Source of the DNA: Limnoglobus roseus
GTDB lineage: Bacteria > Planctomycetota > Planctomycetia > Gemmatales > Gemmataceae
Assembly: GCF_008254045.1 (NCBI RefSeq)
Contig: NZ_CP042425.1
Span: 9,314,100 to 9,378,099, forward strand
Direction of reading: 5' to 3'
DNA length: 64,000 bases
The notes under the pieces are model-generated. The model had not been told where the DNA came from and ran no database searches. It was given only the letters and a program-made list of their open reading frames with translations. Of this stretch, positions 42,773 to 51,272 are shown in pieces. Position 1 is the stretch's first letter. Each line of letters begins with the position of its first letter. The position numbers and the translations under genes are program-made.

Positions 42773-42880
42773 GCGAACGCGGCGGGGCCGAGGGCGAGCG
42801 TGACCAGACTGAGCAACCGCCGCATGGGATTCCCTCCGCCGACGGCGCGTGCCGTCTCATCGGGCATCATCGGCCGGTAA
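42773..42880. repeat. Right attachment repeat (attR)
   Basis: Identical over 108 bp to 23098-23205. It carries an orphaned copy of the secreted gene's start and first 17 codons (minus strand), which then run into element sequence. Original chromosomal DNA resumes at 42881. Confidence 0.93.
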
Positions 42881-42930
42881 GATCGGCAGACTTGAAGGAA
42901 TCGACAGGACGGGAAGGTGCGGGGAACGGG

Positions 42931-43173
42931 TTACTTCGGGTTTAGCTTCTTCTTCGCCATCAGCTTATCGAAGGCCTCTATCGCCGCAGCATCCATAGGA
43001 TCGGTCCCATTTTTCGGAGTATCTGATCCGCCCATGCGCGACTTCAAGGCGGCCGTGTCCACGATGTCGACTCGCGGCCCCATCGGCTGATGGACGCCGG
43101 TCATGTCATCGACGAAGATCACCTGCGGCGGATTCGGGACGGCGACGAACGCGGAGAGGAGGAGAGGGAGCAT
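42931..43173 (-). CDS. Small secreted protein, 80 residues
   Basis: MLPLLLSAFVAVPNPP is a short signal-like N-terminus; the rest is polar and ends EAFDKLMAKKKLNPK. The ATG at 43173 has GGAGG 7 nt upstream. Before the element arrived, its stop would have been about 105 bp upstream of the secreted-protein gene start, so the two may have formed one transcription unit. Function unknown. Confidence 0.55.
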   Translation of the reverse strand: MLPLLLSAFVAVPNPPQVIFVDDMTGVHQPMGPRVDIVDTAALKSRMGGSDTPKNGTDPMDAAAIEAFDKLMAKKKLNPK

Positions 43174-43277
43174 GGGAAGCCTCCGGAGAGAAGGGCTATC
43201 TCCAGCGTAAGCGGTCCAAAGGGCGAGGGCAATCACAATCGACTGATGTTGGTATGGGAAGAAGTGACGGTTGAGAA

Positions 43278-43772
43278 TCACTTCTGCCGCGACGGGTCTG
43301 TCATCACAATTCGTTCCAGGGCCCGCTCGTATTCCCGTTCCTCGATCGTGCCCCCGATGAAGAAGGCGGGCCACAGGATCAGACCACACGCGAGGATGAA
43401 GCAGACCTCGCCCCACATCAACCCTTGCGGGCTGGGATGATTGACCAGTCGCTCCCAGAACAGTCGGGCCATAATGCCTGGCGACACGACACAGAGCAGG
43501 AACAGCACCCACCCGTGCGGCCGGGTGGACACGATCACGTCGGTTCCCGTCGGCGTCGGCACGAGACGGCCGGTCGCCACGATCGCCATGTTCCCTCCCC
43601 CTACCGTCCGGTTGCGGGTCACGCGGAAACCGTCTGCCCACACTTCTCCGGAAAACGTCGTATCCGACTTCCAAAAGCGGCCCGGCCGAACGGACGTCAA
43701 CGACCGCTCGATCCGCTCACGGATCACGTCAGCCGGCAACGGCAGGTGAAGGGTGAACGAGGACCACATCAC
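43278..43772 (-). CDS. Two-span membrane protein, 164 residues
   Basis: The N-terminal 90 residues are a soluble strand-rich domain (FTLHLPLPADVIRERIE, FRVTRNRTVGGG, ATGRLVPTPTGTDVIVS). Helices lie at about 91-110 (WVLFLLCVVSPGIMA) and 123-143 (CFILACGLILWPAFFIGG). The layout recalls a common hypothetical family with an 'R...G.G..TVI.' domain before a TM pair. Starts 4 bp inside the end of the gamma-glutamyltransferase gene, so translation is coupled. Confidence 0.6.
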   Translation of the reverse strand: MMWSSFTLHLPLPADVIRERIERSLTSVRPGRFWKSDTTFSGEVWADGFRVTRNRTVGGGNMAIVATGRLVPTPTGTDVIVSTRPHGWVLFLLCVVSPGIMARLFWERLVNHPSPQGLMWGEVCFILACGLILWPAFFIGGTIEEREYERALERIVMTDPSRQK

Positions 43773-45433
43773 TTCACCCCGCTCGCCTTGCCGTTGATTC
43801 GCTTGTCGGCGGCTCCCGAGAACGTGCCCGTCGGGTCGATTCGGATGCTGTGGGCGTCGCCCTGCTTCGCGTCGACCACCTTATGTCCCATCGCCTTCAG
43901 CTTCGCGATCACGTCGTCAGAGCCGGGGAACTTTTCCACCGCGAGTTGATCCGGGAACCACTGGTGGTGCTGTCGGGCGACGTCCACGGCGGCGGTCGGC
44001 GACATGTCGTAGTCGAGCGTGTTGACCAGCACGCACAACACCGTGTTGATGATCGTCCGCCCGCCGGGGCTGCCGGTCACGAGGTACGGCTGGCCGCCCT
44101 TCGTCACGATCGTCGGCGTCATCGAACTCAGCATCCGCTTGCCGGGGACGATCTGATTCGGCTCCGTGCCGATCTTGCCGGTGCGGGTCGTCGTGCCGGG
44201 GATCGGGTTGAAGTCGGTCATCTCGTTGTTCAGGATGAACCCCGCCCCGCGGACGGCGATCCGGCTGCCGAAGTTGTTCTCCAACGTGTACGTGTTCGAC
44301 ACGGCGAACCCGGTCTTGTCGATGACCGAAAAATGCGTCGTGTTGCCGCCCGTCTCCGCGATGGGGATGGTGCCCGCCAGCGACTCACTCGGCGTGGCCT
44401 TGTTCGGGTCGATGGTGGCGGCGACCTTCTTCGCGTACTCCTTCGTCGTCAGGTGCGGCGGGACGGTGAGAAAGTCGGTGTCGCCGAGGAACTCCGCTCG
44501 GTCGCGGAAGACGCGGCGCTGCACCTCGGCGATCAAGTGGATCGTCTCGACCGAGTGCCGCGGATGGGCCTTCACGTCGAACTGTTCGAGGACGTTCAAC
44601 GCTTCCAGAATCGCGGTGCCGCCGGAACTGGGCGGCGGGGCGGCGACGATGTCGTAGCCGCGGTAGGTGCCGGTCAATGGTTTCCGCTCCTTCGCGGCGT
44701 AGCCGGCGAGGTCGGCCTTTGTGATGAGGCCGCCGCCGTCCTTCATCTCGGCGTCCAGTTGTTCGGCCGGCGGGCCGGTGTAGAACCACGCCGGCCCGTG
44801 CTCGGCGATGCCGGCGAGCGTGGTGCCGAGGTTCGTTTGCCGCAGCGTATCGCCGGCCTGCCACTTCGAGCCGTCGGCCTTGCCGAAGATGCGGCGGAAC
44901 TCGGCGTTCGTCGTCTTGCCGTCGGCGAGAATGTCGTTCAACCGCTTCGCCAGCGGGCCGTCGATCGCGAAACCATCCTTCGCCAGCATCACGGCCGGGG
45001 CGACGAGGTCCTTCCACGGCTTCGAGCCGAACCGCTTGTGGGCGAGTTCCAGCCCGCGGACGGTGCCGGGCACGCCGGCCGACTTGTGCGACCGCCAGTC
45101 GGTGGTGCCGTCGGCGAACAGCGTCTTCGTCGCGGCGGCCGGGGCCGTCTCGCGGTAGTCGAAGAACGTCGCATCTTTGCCGTCGTTCGGCCGCACGAGC
45201 ATGAACCCGCCGCCGCCGATGTTGCCGGCTTCCGGCCACGTCACCGCTTCCGCGAAAGCAACCGCGACGGCCGCATCGACGGCGTTGCCGCCGTCGGCCA
45301 GCACCTTCGCGCCGACGTCCGCCGCGAGCGGGCAGACGCACACGACCATGCCGTTCTTCGATTCGACCGGGGGCCGCGGGGATTGTGCGAAGACGGGAAG
45401 TGCGAGAACGAGAAGCGTCAGCAGGGTGCGCAT
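43769..45433 (-). CDS. ggt: Gamma-glutamyltransferase
   Basis: A 554-residue Ntn hydrolase precursor that cleaves gamma-glutamyl bonds of glutathione and transfers the group to water or amino acids. Signal peptide MRTLLTLLVLALPVFAQ, so periplasmic or secreted. The large-subunit region has GGNAVDAAVA and FFDYRETAP; the autoprocessing and catalytic Thr is in GGNTTHFSVID, followed by NNFGSRI, MLSSMTPTIV and GSPGGRTIINTV. Start ATG at 45433. The 164-residue membrane protein overlaps its stop by 4 bp. Confidence 0.94.
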   Translation of the reverse strand: MRTLLTLLVLALPVFAQSPRPPVESKNGMVVCVCPLAADVGAKVLADGGNAVDAAVAVAFAEAVTWPEAGNIGGGGFMLVRPNDGKDATFFDYRETAPAAATKTLFADGTTDWRSHKSAGVPGTVRGLELAHKRFGSKPWKDLVAPAVMLAKDGFAIDGPLAKRLNDILADGKTTNAEFRRIFGKADGSKWQAGDTLRQTNLGTTLAGIAEHGPAWFYTGPPAEQLDAEMKDGGGLITKADLAGYAAKERKPLTGTYRGYDIVAAPPPSSGGTAILEALNVLEQFDVKAHPRHSVETIHLIAEVQRRVFRDRAEFLGDTDFLTVPPHLTTKEYAKKVAATIDPNKATPSESLAGTIPIAETGGNTTHFSVIDKTGFAVSNTYTLENNFGSRIAVRGAGFILNNEMTDFNPIPGTTTRTGKIGTEPNQIVPGKRMLSSMTPTIVTKGGQPYLVTGSPGGRTIINTVLCVLVNTLDYDMSPTAAVDVARQHHQWFPDQLAVEKFPGSDDVIAKLKAMGHKVVDAKQGDAHSIRIDPTGTFSGAADKRINGKASGVK

Positions 45434-45456
45434 GGGTGGGGGTCGCGTGTGAGAAC

Positions 45457-45480
45457 GCCCGCGGACAGTTGTCCGCGGGC
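45457..45480. terminator. Stem-loop between metF and ggt
   Basis: GCCCGCGGAC (45457-45466), loop AGTT, GTCCGCGGGC (45471-45480). T-run TTTT follows on the plus strand, yet both flanking genes are on the minus strand. On the minus strand it lies 17 bp past the metF stop and could end that transcript. Confidence 0.6.
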
Positions 45481-45496
45481 TTTTGCCCCCGAAATC

Positions 45497-46411
45497 TTAT
45501 CCGGCGCGGAGCGCGACGGAATCGCGCACGCCGAGATTGTTGTAAATCTGCCGCGTCGCGTCGGACTTGTTTAGCGTGTAGAAGTGGATGCCGCGGACGT
45601 TGTGGTCCAACAGGTCGCGGCACTGTTCCGTCGCCCAGTGGATGCCGACCCGCCGCACGGCGTCGTCGTCTTCACACCGGCTGACGGCCTTCAGCAATCG
45701 GGCCGGGATGCGGGCACCGAGGGCGAGTTCGGCCATGCGGACCATGCCGGCCTTCGACGTGATCGGCATGATGCCGACGACGATCGGTACCTTGATCCCG
45801 GCCAGTTCGCACCGCTCGCGGAAGTCGTAGAAGTCGTTGTTGTTGAAGAACAACTGCGTGCAGATGTAATCGGCCCCGGCGTCCACCTTCCGCTTGAGGT
45901 GGTCCATCTCCAGGAGGCGGTTCGGACACCCGGGGTGGCCTTCCGGGAAGCCGGCGACGCCGATGCCGAAGCCACGCGGGTCGGGCACGTTCGGCCGGTT
46001 GCGGATGAACTCGACGAGTTGGTTCGCGTACTGGAAGCCGTCCTTCGCGCGGTCGAAGTTGGCGAGGTTCTTCGGCGGGTCGCCGCCGAGAGCGAGGACG
46101 TTCGTAATGCCGGACGCCGCGTAGCGGTCGAGGATCGCCCCCATCTCATCGACCGAGTGGCAGACGCACGTCAGGTGCGAAACGGCCGTGAGGTCCGTTT
46201 CCTTCTGAATGCGCACCACCAGATCGTGCGTGCGGTCGCGGGTCGATCCGCCGGCCCCGTAGGTGACGGACACGAACGACGGCTGAAGTTCCTGGAGCGA
46301 CGCGATGTTCTTGAACAGTTCCTCCGACGCCTCGTCGGTCTTCGGCGGGAAGAACTCGAAACTGAACGTCGTCGCGTGGTCGCGGAAGATGTCCTGAATG
46401 TGCATGTGCAT
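45497..46411 (-). CDS. metF: 5,10-methylenetetrahydrofolate reductase
   Basis: A 304-residue flavoprotein that makes 5-methyl-THF for methionine synthesis. FSFEFFPPKT with the catalytic Glu, FVSVTYGAGGSTRDRT, NVLALGGDPP and ADYICTQLFFNNNDFYDF are diagnostic. The ATG at 46411 has GAGGAG about 11 nt upstream; another ATG two codons later is possible. It lies 35 bp downstream of the membrane GTPase gene and may be co-transcribed. Confidence 0.95.
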   Translation of the reverse strand: MHMHIQDIFRDHATTFSFEFFPPKTDEASEELFKNIASLQELQPSFVSVTYGAGGSTRDRTHDLVVRIQKETDLTAVSHLTCVCHSVDEMGAILDRYAASGITNVLALGGDPPKNLANFDRAKDGFQYANQLVEFIRNRPNVPDPRGFGIGVAGFPEGHPGCPNRLLEMDHLKRKVDAGADYICTQLFFNNNDFYDFRERCELAGIKVPIVVGIMPITSKAGMVRMAELALGARIPARLLKAVSRCEDDDAVRRVGIHWATEQCRDLLDHNVRGIHFYTLNKSDATRQIYNNLGVRDSVALRAG

Positions 46412-46446
46412 CCGGTTCTTACTCCTCGGCGACGCCGCGGCATCGC

Positions 46447-48717
46447 CTACTGTATTCTCAGCACCAGCGGCATTCGCGGCAGGGCGGCGGCAGACAATTT
46501 TACGCCCGTGGCCCGCTCGCTCAACTCCGTCGCCAGCGTCGGCTCGCGGTGTAGAGATTCGAATTGATACACGACCGACCCGCCGTTCGTCCACTCCAAC
46601 CGAAATTCTCGGTCGCCCGCCTTCAGCTTCAAACTAGCCGAAACCTCGTCGCCGGGCCGCACCGTGAGCTTACTCTCGCCGTCGGCCGTGAACCGATAAC
46701 CCGTCGCCGAGGCCGAAGTTTGTGGCTCGCCCGTCGTGCGGAACGATAGCTCTTTCGTCCCCTGCCGGACCACGAGCGGGCCGTTCGGGATCAGCCGCCG
46801 GTCGCGGAGGTCATTCGGGATGGTGACTTCCAGGTTCGCGAAGTCCAACTCGAAGCGGTCGCGTTTCAGGAACGCGACGGCCTCCTCCAACGGGTCGGCG
46901 GAATCGAACTCGCCCCATCGGCCGACGCGGCCGAGGAGTTGGCCCCACGCCTTCGCGTCCGGCTCGGCCAGCCACCGCGCGACGTTACCCCACCCCTCGC
47001 GGCTCTCGCCACCGAGCTTCGCCCGCACGACCGTCTGCACGTGCTTCGCCCCGGCTTCCTGCGATTGTCGGAGTCGCTTTTGCAACTCGCCGCGGATCGG
47101 GTCCGGGAACTGCGAGATCGAACCGGCCACCGCCGGCACTTTCGGCAGCAAGTCTGCCCCCAGCCGTGCGGAAACCGCCGGGTCACTCGTCGGCTCCGGG
47201 AAGACGAGCAGCGCGTTCGGCCCGCCGGTCATTCCCAGCAGGTCGCCGAAGGTGCGCATCGCGGCCAGCCGGTCGCGCGTGTCGGCCCAGTCGCCGCGAG
47301 CTTGGTCGATGCGGTCGAAGTCGAAAATCTCGCCGTAGGAAAGGGCCGCCCCCCGCGCGACGGGCAACCGCTCGGACCCCGCAATCGTGGCCGTCGGGTC
47401 GAACGGCGGCCGATCGCTTTCTGCGAATAATCCGGTCGCGTCCTGCCGCCATCCGGCATCGAGGGTAGAGGCTAACAACAGGGCCGTGCCGCGGCGGATG
47501 AGGCCGCGGTACCACTCGTTCAGTGTCGCCTCGGCCTGCCGGACCAGCCCGGCGTCGGTCTTCCACTTGCGGAAGAGTCGTATCGCCTCGGTGTCGGACC
47601 ACGCCGCCGCGAACTCCGGCGGCGGAACGAGCAAACTGTTCAATTCCGCGTCGAGTCGGTCGAGTTCCGCCCCCGTCCGCACTTCGGCCGGGCCGATCCG
47701 CGGTCGCTGGAACTTCTCTCGGAAGTCGCGGTACGCCGTGAACTCGCGCAGCCGGTTGTCGATGAACTCGCGAACCTCCGGCGGCAGTTCGTCGAAGGCG
47801 TAGTCCTCGCGGATGGCTTCCAGTTCCTTCCGATTGCGGTCGAACCGCTTGTCGGCCAACCGCACTTCGGACGGGCCTTCGTTCTGCCGGTAGAGCTGCA
47901 CCCGTCGGCCGAGGCGGTCTTCGTCGGCCGTCGGCGAGAAGGCGAACAGCCCGAGTAGCGTCGCGAGCATCGTGCCGACGAGGACGCTCGACCCGGCAAC
48001 CGTCCACCGTAGTTGCCGGTGCGAACTCTCGATCCGGCGGCGGAACGCGGTGGCCGCCTGCGTGCAGTCTTCTTGCAACTCCTCGACGCCGAACGGTGCC
48101 CGCAGGGCGTGGAAGGCGTGGTCGGGCGGGAACTGAATCGCCGTCGCCGCGACGTGGACCTCGATGCTGCCGAAACCGAACGGCGACGCGACCGGGCCGC
48201 CGTGCCCCGTCTCGGCGAGGTAGTCTTCGAAGGCCGTGCGGACCGACTGCTTCTTCGCCTCGACGCGGCGGAGCCACTCGTTCGGGTCGTCGCCAGGGCG
48301 GAAGAGCGTGTCGCACTTCGTCAGCGTCAGGTAGATCGGCAGCCCGCCGACTTCGCGGCCGTGACTGCGGGTCTTCTCGAAGCCTTCGAGGAAGAGCGCG
48401 AACTCGGCGAACAGGCCGAGCATGAGCTCACTGCTCGCAGAGGCGTCGAGGGCCAGTACGATCGCGTCGGCCGAGCGAACGTCGTTCGCAGTCGCTTCGT
48501 TTCGCTGAATCTGGACGGGATCCGAAATGATCTCTTTCGCCGAGCGGCCGTCCACGTCGCACAGCACGACGCCCGACGGCAGTACGCGGCTCATCTCGCC
48601 GGTCTTGCCGGGGGGCAGGAGGGACACCGGCGCGTCCGGGTCGGCGAAGGCGTGCAGCAGGGCGGTCTTGCCGGTGTGCGGCAGGCCGAAGAACACGATT
48701 CGCGGGGCAGCGGCCAT
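46447..48717 (-). CDS. Membrane-anchored P-loop GTPase-like protein
   Basis: A 756-residue protein. G1 loop GLPHTGKTALL (11-21), G3-like DVDG (54-57), G4-like TKCD (133-136) indicate a small-GTPase fold over about 1-215. One transmembrane helix lies at about 237-260, and a long mostly helical region follows with a C-terminal beta domain. The arrangement, GTPase then TM then large outer domain, recalls IcmF/TssM in outline, but no clear match is seen. Its stop is 35 bp before metF and its start is 4 bp after the small TM protein gene. Role unknown. Confidence 0.65.
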   Translation of the reverse strand: MAAAPRIVFFGLPHTGKTALLHAFADPDAPVSLLPPGKTGEMSRVLPSGVVLCDVDGRSAKEIISDPVQIQRNEATANDVRSADAIVLALDASASSELMLGLFAEFALFLEGFEKTRSHGREVGGLPIYLTLTKCDTLFRPGDDPNEWLRRVEAKKQSVRTAFEDYLAETGHGGPVASPFGFGSIEVHVAATAIQFPPDHAFHALRAPFGVEELQEDCTQAATAFRRRIESSHRQLRWTVAGSSVLVGTMLATLLGLFAFSPTADEDRLGRRVQLYRQNEGPSEVRLADKRFDRNRKELEAIREDYAFDELPPEVREFIDNRLREFTAYRDFREKFQRPRIGPAEVRTGAELDRLDAELNSLLVPPPEFAAAWSDTEAIRLFRKWKTDAGLVRQAEATLNEWYRGLIRRGTALLLASTLDAGWRQDATGLFAESDRPPFDPTATIAGSERLPVARGAALSYGEIFDFDRIDQARGDWADTRDRLAAMRTFGDLLGMTGGPNALLVFPEPTSDPAVSARLGADLLPKVPAVAGSISQFPDPIRGELQKRLRQSQEAGAKHVQTVVRAKLGGESREGWGNVARWLAEPDAKAWGQLLGRVGRWGEFDSADPLEEAVAFLKRDRFELDFANLEVTIPNDLRDRRLIPNGPLVVRQGTKELSFRTTGEPQTSASATGYRFTADGESKLTVRPGDEVSASLKLKAGDREFRLEWTNGGSVVYQFESLHREPTLATELSERATGVKLSAAALPRMPLVLRIQ

Positions 48718-48721
48718 CGGC

Positions 48722-49354
48722 TCAGGGCGTCTCTGGCGGCAAGTCGACGGCTAAACCGGCCGTCCTGTTGGCCCAGATGCGCAACCTCGACACGCTGGGG
48801 TGGTCATTGAAAAGCGTGTTCTGCGCCCGGTACTGGACTTCCAGATGGAGCGTCTTCGACGTAGCGTCTTTCTTCTGTTGCACCAGAGCCTTCACCTCTT
48901 CAAGGGTTCGCGGCGTGAGGTCGTCTTCCACGAGGTAGAACCGTTCGCCCTTCACGTCGGTCCCGCCGAGTACCGTGACCCGCACGCGCTCCTCGGCCGG
49001 CGGCAGGTGCTTCCGCGGCGTCGGCTGGGGTTGGGTGTTGGGCGTGGTCGGGTCGAGGGTGCCGTTGACGGGAGAACTCTTGCCGTTGCCCGTGCCGTCG
49101 CCGGTGCCGTCCCCTTCCCCGCCGCCGCCGTTGAAGACCATCATCGCCACGAGGATCGCGAGGATCAGCCCGCCGAGCATCCGGCCGATACGGTGCAGGA
49201 ACGCCGGCGAGGGGCGTTTGAAGACGTACTTGTCGATCATCCAGCCGAGGATCATCGCGAGGACGTAGCCGACGAGGAACCCGCCGGCCGTGGCGAGTGC
49301 GCCCTCGATCAGCTTCGCGACCCGGACCGTGTTGAAGAACGCCAGGAGCATCAT
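48722..49354 (-). CDS. Two-helix membrane protein, partner of the GTPase
   Basis: 210 residues from the ATG at 49354. Helices at about 12-38 (IEGALATAGGFLVGYVLAMILG) and 55-74 (MLGGLILAILVAMMVF). A Gly/Asp/Pro-rich linker leads to a soluble beta domain (RVRVTVLGGTDVKGERFYLVEDD...TLHLEVQYR). It ends 4 bp before the GTPase gene, so the pair is very likely co-translated and may form one membrane complex. Family unknown. Confidence 0.65.
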   Translation of the reverse strand: MMLLAFFNTVRVAKLIEGALATAGGFLVGYVLAMILGWMIDKYVFKRPSPAFLHRIGRMLGGLILAILVAMMVFNGGGGEGDGTGDGTGNGKSSPVNGTLDPTTPNTQPQPTPRKHLPPAEERVRVTVLGGTDVKGERFYLVEDDLTPRTLEEVKALVQQKKDATSKTLHLEVQYRAQNTLFNDHPSVSRLRIWANRTAGLAVDLPPETP

Positions 49355-49490
49355 TCTTTCTGGTGTAAACGATCCGCGGGCAAAAAGAAAGGGCGGGCCG
49401 CTCGCCGTTCGACACCCAATCTGGCCTTCACCTGCCGCCCGCTCCCGTCTATACGTCCCCGCCCTCCGCACGATAGCCGAAGGTACGCCA

Positions 49491-51272
49491 ATGCCAGTCC
49501 CGGGAATTGCCACGCTCTTGCGGCAACGCCTCCGCCTTGCCCGCCCTGCCACGCCCGCCGGCGTGCTGGGGGCGATCGCGGTGCTGGTGGTCTTCGTCGT
49601 CGGCTTCGCGCAGGGGCCGATGAAGTTCGTCGGCTCAGACTTCGGGTACTTGCCCGGCGACATCGTGGACAACCGGTTCAACCACTACGTCCTCGAACAC
49701 GGCTACCACACGATCGCGGTCGGCAAGGTGAAGCGGTTCTGGAACGCACCGTTCATGTTCCCGACCCCCATGATGACGGCCGGGTCGGACCATCACCTCG
49801 CCACGTTGCCACTGTACGCGGTCCTGCGAGCCGTGGGGTTCAGCCCAGAGCACGCCTTCCAGGGGTGGTTTTTGGTGCTGTCAGCGTTGAACTTCGCGGC
49901 CGCGTACTGGGCGGCCCGCCGGTTCTCGCTCGACCGAATCGGGGCGGCGGCGGCGGCGTACCTGTTCGCATTCGGCCTGCCGGCCTTCGGGCAGGTCACG
50001 CACATCCAACTCGTCGAGCGATTCGCGGCCCCGGTCGCCGTGGCCCTCGCGTGGCGGTTCCTCTGGCAGCCGTCGCCGCGAACCCTGTTCGCCGCGAGCG
50101 CGGCCTTCGTGGCGCAGGTCTACGCATGCATGTACATCGGCCTGCTGACCGCCGTACTGATCGCGGGGCTGACCGTGGTCGTCGCACTCCTCGCCCGTCG
50201 GGAACTGCCGTGGCGAACGCTCCTCTGGCCGGGGTGGGCAGAAATCGGCCGGCGGTTGCTGGCGCTCGCGGTGCCGACAGCGCTCTTGATCGTGCTGCTC
50301 ATCCCTTACGCGAAGATGACCCGTGCCACGGTCGGCATGGAGGCGAAGGACATTCTCGACTTCGTCCCCGACCCGGCAGCGTGGGTGCGGCCGCCGATCG
50401 AGTCCACGACCTGGGGCTGGATGCGCGACCGCCTACCCGACGAAGCGGCGGTGAAGTTCGTGTCGGAGAAAGCCCTGTTCCCCGGCGGCCTCGCGTTCCT
50501 CGGGTTGGGCTTCGGCCTGTTTGCACTCGCGAAGATCGGCCCCCGCGCGGGCGACTCGCCGACCTTGCTCGCGGCCGCGTGTGCGATCGTGGTGCTGCCG
50601 GTGCCGTTGATCTTCTGGCAGTTCGGCGACTGGTCGCTGTACCGCGAACTGCTCGCCCTGCCCGGCGTTGGGAAGTTGCGGGCGAGCGGCCGGGTGATTT
50701 TCGTGCTGATGATCCCGCTCGGATTGCTCGTCGGTCTGCTATTCGACGGCGTGCTGAACTGGGTCGGGCGGCGAAACCGCGTCGCGGGTGGTGTAACGGC
50801 GGTGGGCTTGCTCGCCCTCCTGGTGCTGGATCAGGCGACGCTGCCGGCCGACGCGCGAAAATGGAACGACTTCCGCTACCCGGTGGCCGCCAGCGTGACC
50901 CGGCGGACGGCCTTCGCGGACGCCGTGCGGGCGTGGCCGGGGGCGAAGTTGCTCTACGCCTTCCCCGGACCGAAGGCCGAGCCGATTTTTACGCTATTGC
51001 TCCAGGTCGACACGATGTGGGCCGCCCTCGACGTCGGCATCCCGACGGTCAACGGCTACACCGGCTACCCGCCGCCGAACTGGTTCCCGTTCGAGAATTA
51101 CTGCGACCTGCTCTACTGGGTGCGGACCCACGGGGCACTGACGCCGGAAGTACTCGAAGGGCTAGCGACGTTCGGCACGCCGACCGGCCATGAAGGCGAA
51201 CCGTGGGAAATGGCCTGCCGCGAGCGGTTCAAGCCGCGGCCGATCCCGTACCTCTGGCTGCCCCCCGAATGA
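49491..51272 (+). CDS. Multi-span membrane protein, tandem paralog 1
   Basis: A 593-residue polytopic protein with about ten or more helices. After the first helix comes SDFGYLPGDIVDNRFNHYVLEHGY, an acidic outer loop conserved in the next gene. The C-terminal soluble part has VDTMWAALDVGIPTVNGYTGYPP and FGTPTGHE. The plan (acidic first loop, many helices, C-terminal domain) resembles GT-C glycosyltransferase or YfhO-like membrane proteins, but catalytic identity is not proven. ATG at 49491 with AAGG 8 nt upstream. It overlaps the second paralog by 4 bp. Confidence 0.7.
   Translation: MPVPGIATLLRQRLRLARPATPAGVLGAIAVLVVFVVGFAQGPMKFVGSDFGYLPGDIVDNRFNHYVLEHGYHTIAVGKVKRFWNAPFMFPTPMMTAGSDHHLATLPLYAVLRAVGFSPEHAFQGWFLVLSALNFAAAYWAARRFSLDRIGAAAAAYLFAFGLPAFGQVTHIQLVERFAAPVAVALAWRFLWQPSPRTLFAASAAFVAQVYACMYIGLLTAVLIAGLTVVVALLARRELPWRTLLWPGWAEIGRRLLALAVPTALLIVLLIPYAKMTRATVGMEAKDILDFVPDPAAWVRPPIESTTWGWMRDRLPDEAAVKFVSEKALFPGGLAFLGLGFGLFALAKIGPRAGDSPTLLAAACAIVVLPVPLIFWQFGDWSLYRELLALPGVGKLRASGRVIFVLMIPLGLLVGLLFDGVLNWVGRRNRVAGGVTAVGLLALLVLDQATLPADARKWNDFRYPVAASVTRRTAFADAVRAWPGAKLLYAFPGPKAEPIFTLLLQVDTMWAALDVGIPTVNGYTGYPPPNWFPFENYCDLLYWVRTHGALTPEVLEGLATFGTPTGHEGEPWEMACRERFKPRPIPYLWLPPE

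Larger units (their letters stand above)
23098..42880. mobile_element. 19.7-kb integrative element flanked by 108-bp direct repeats
   Basis: The segment is bounded by two perfect 108-bp copies, 23098-23205 and 42773-42880, exactly 19,675 bp apart. A tyrosine recombinase gene begins about 100 bp inside the left copy and points inward. Gene content differs from the flanks: replication-type ATPase, RNase HI, XRE regulator, many small unknowns. The target is the 5' end of a secreted-protein gene rather than a tRNA gene. No conjugation relaxase, type IV coupling protein, capsid or terminase was recognised, so it looks like an integrative mobilizable element, satellite or genomic island. This is inferred from the repeat, recombinase and context. 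Confidence 0.88.
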
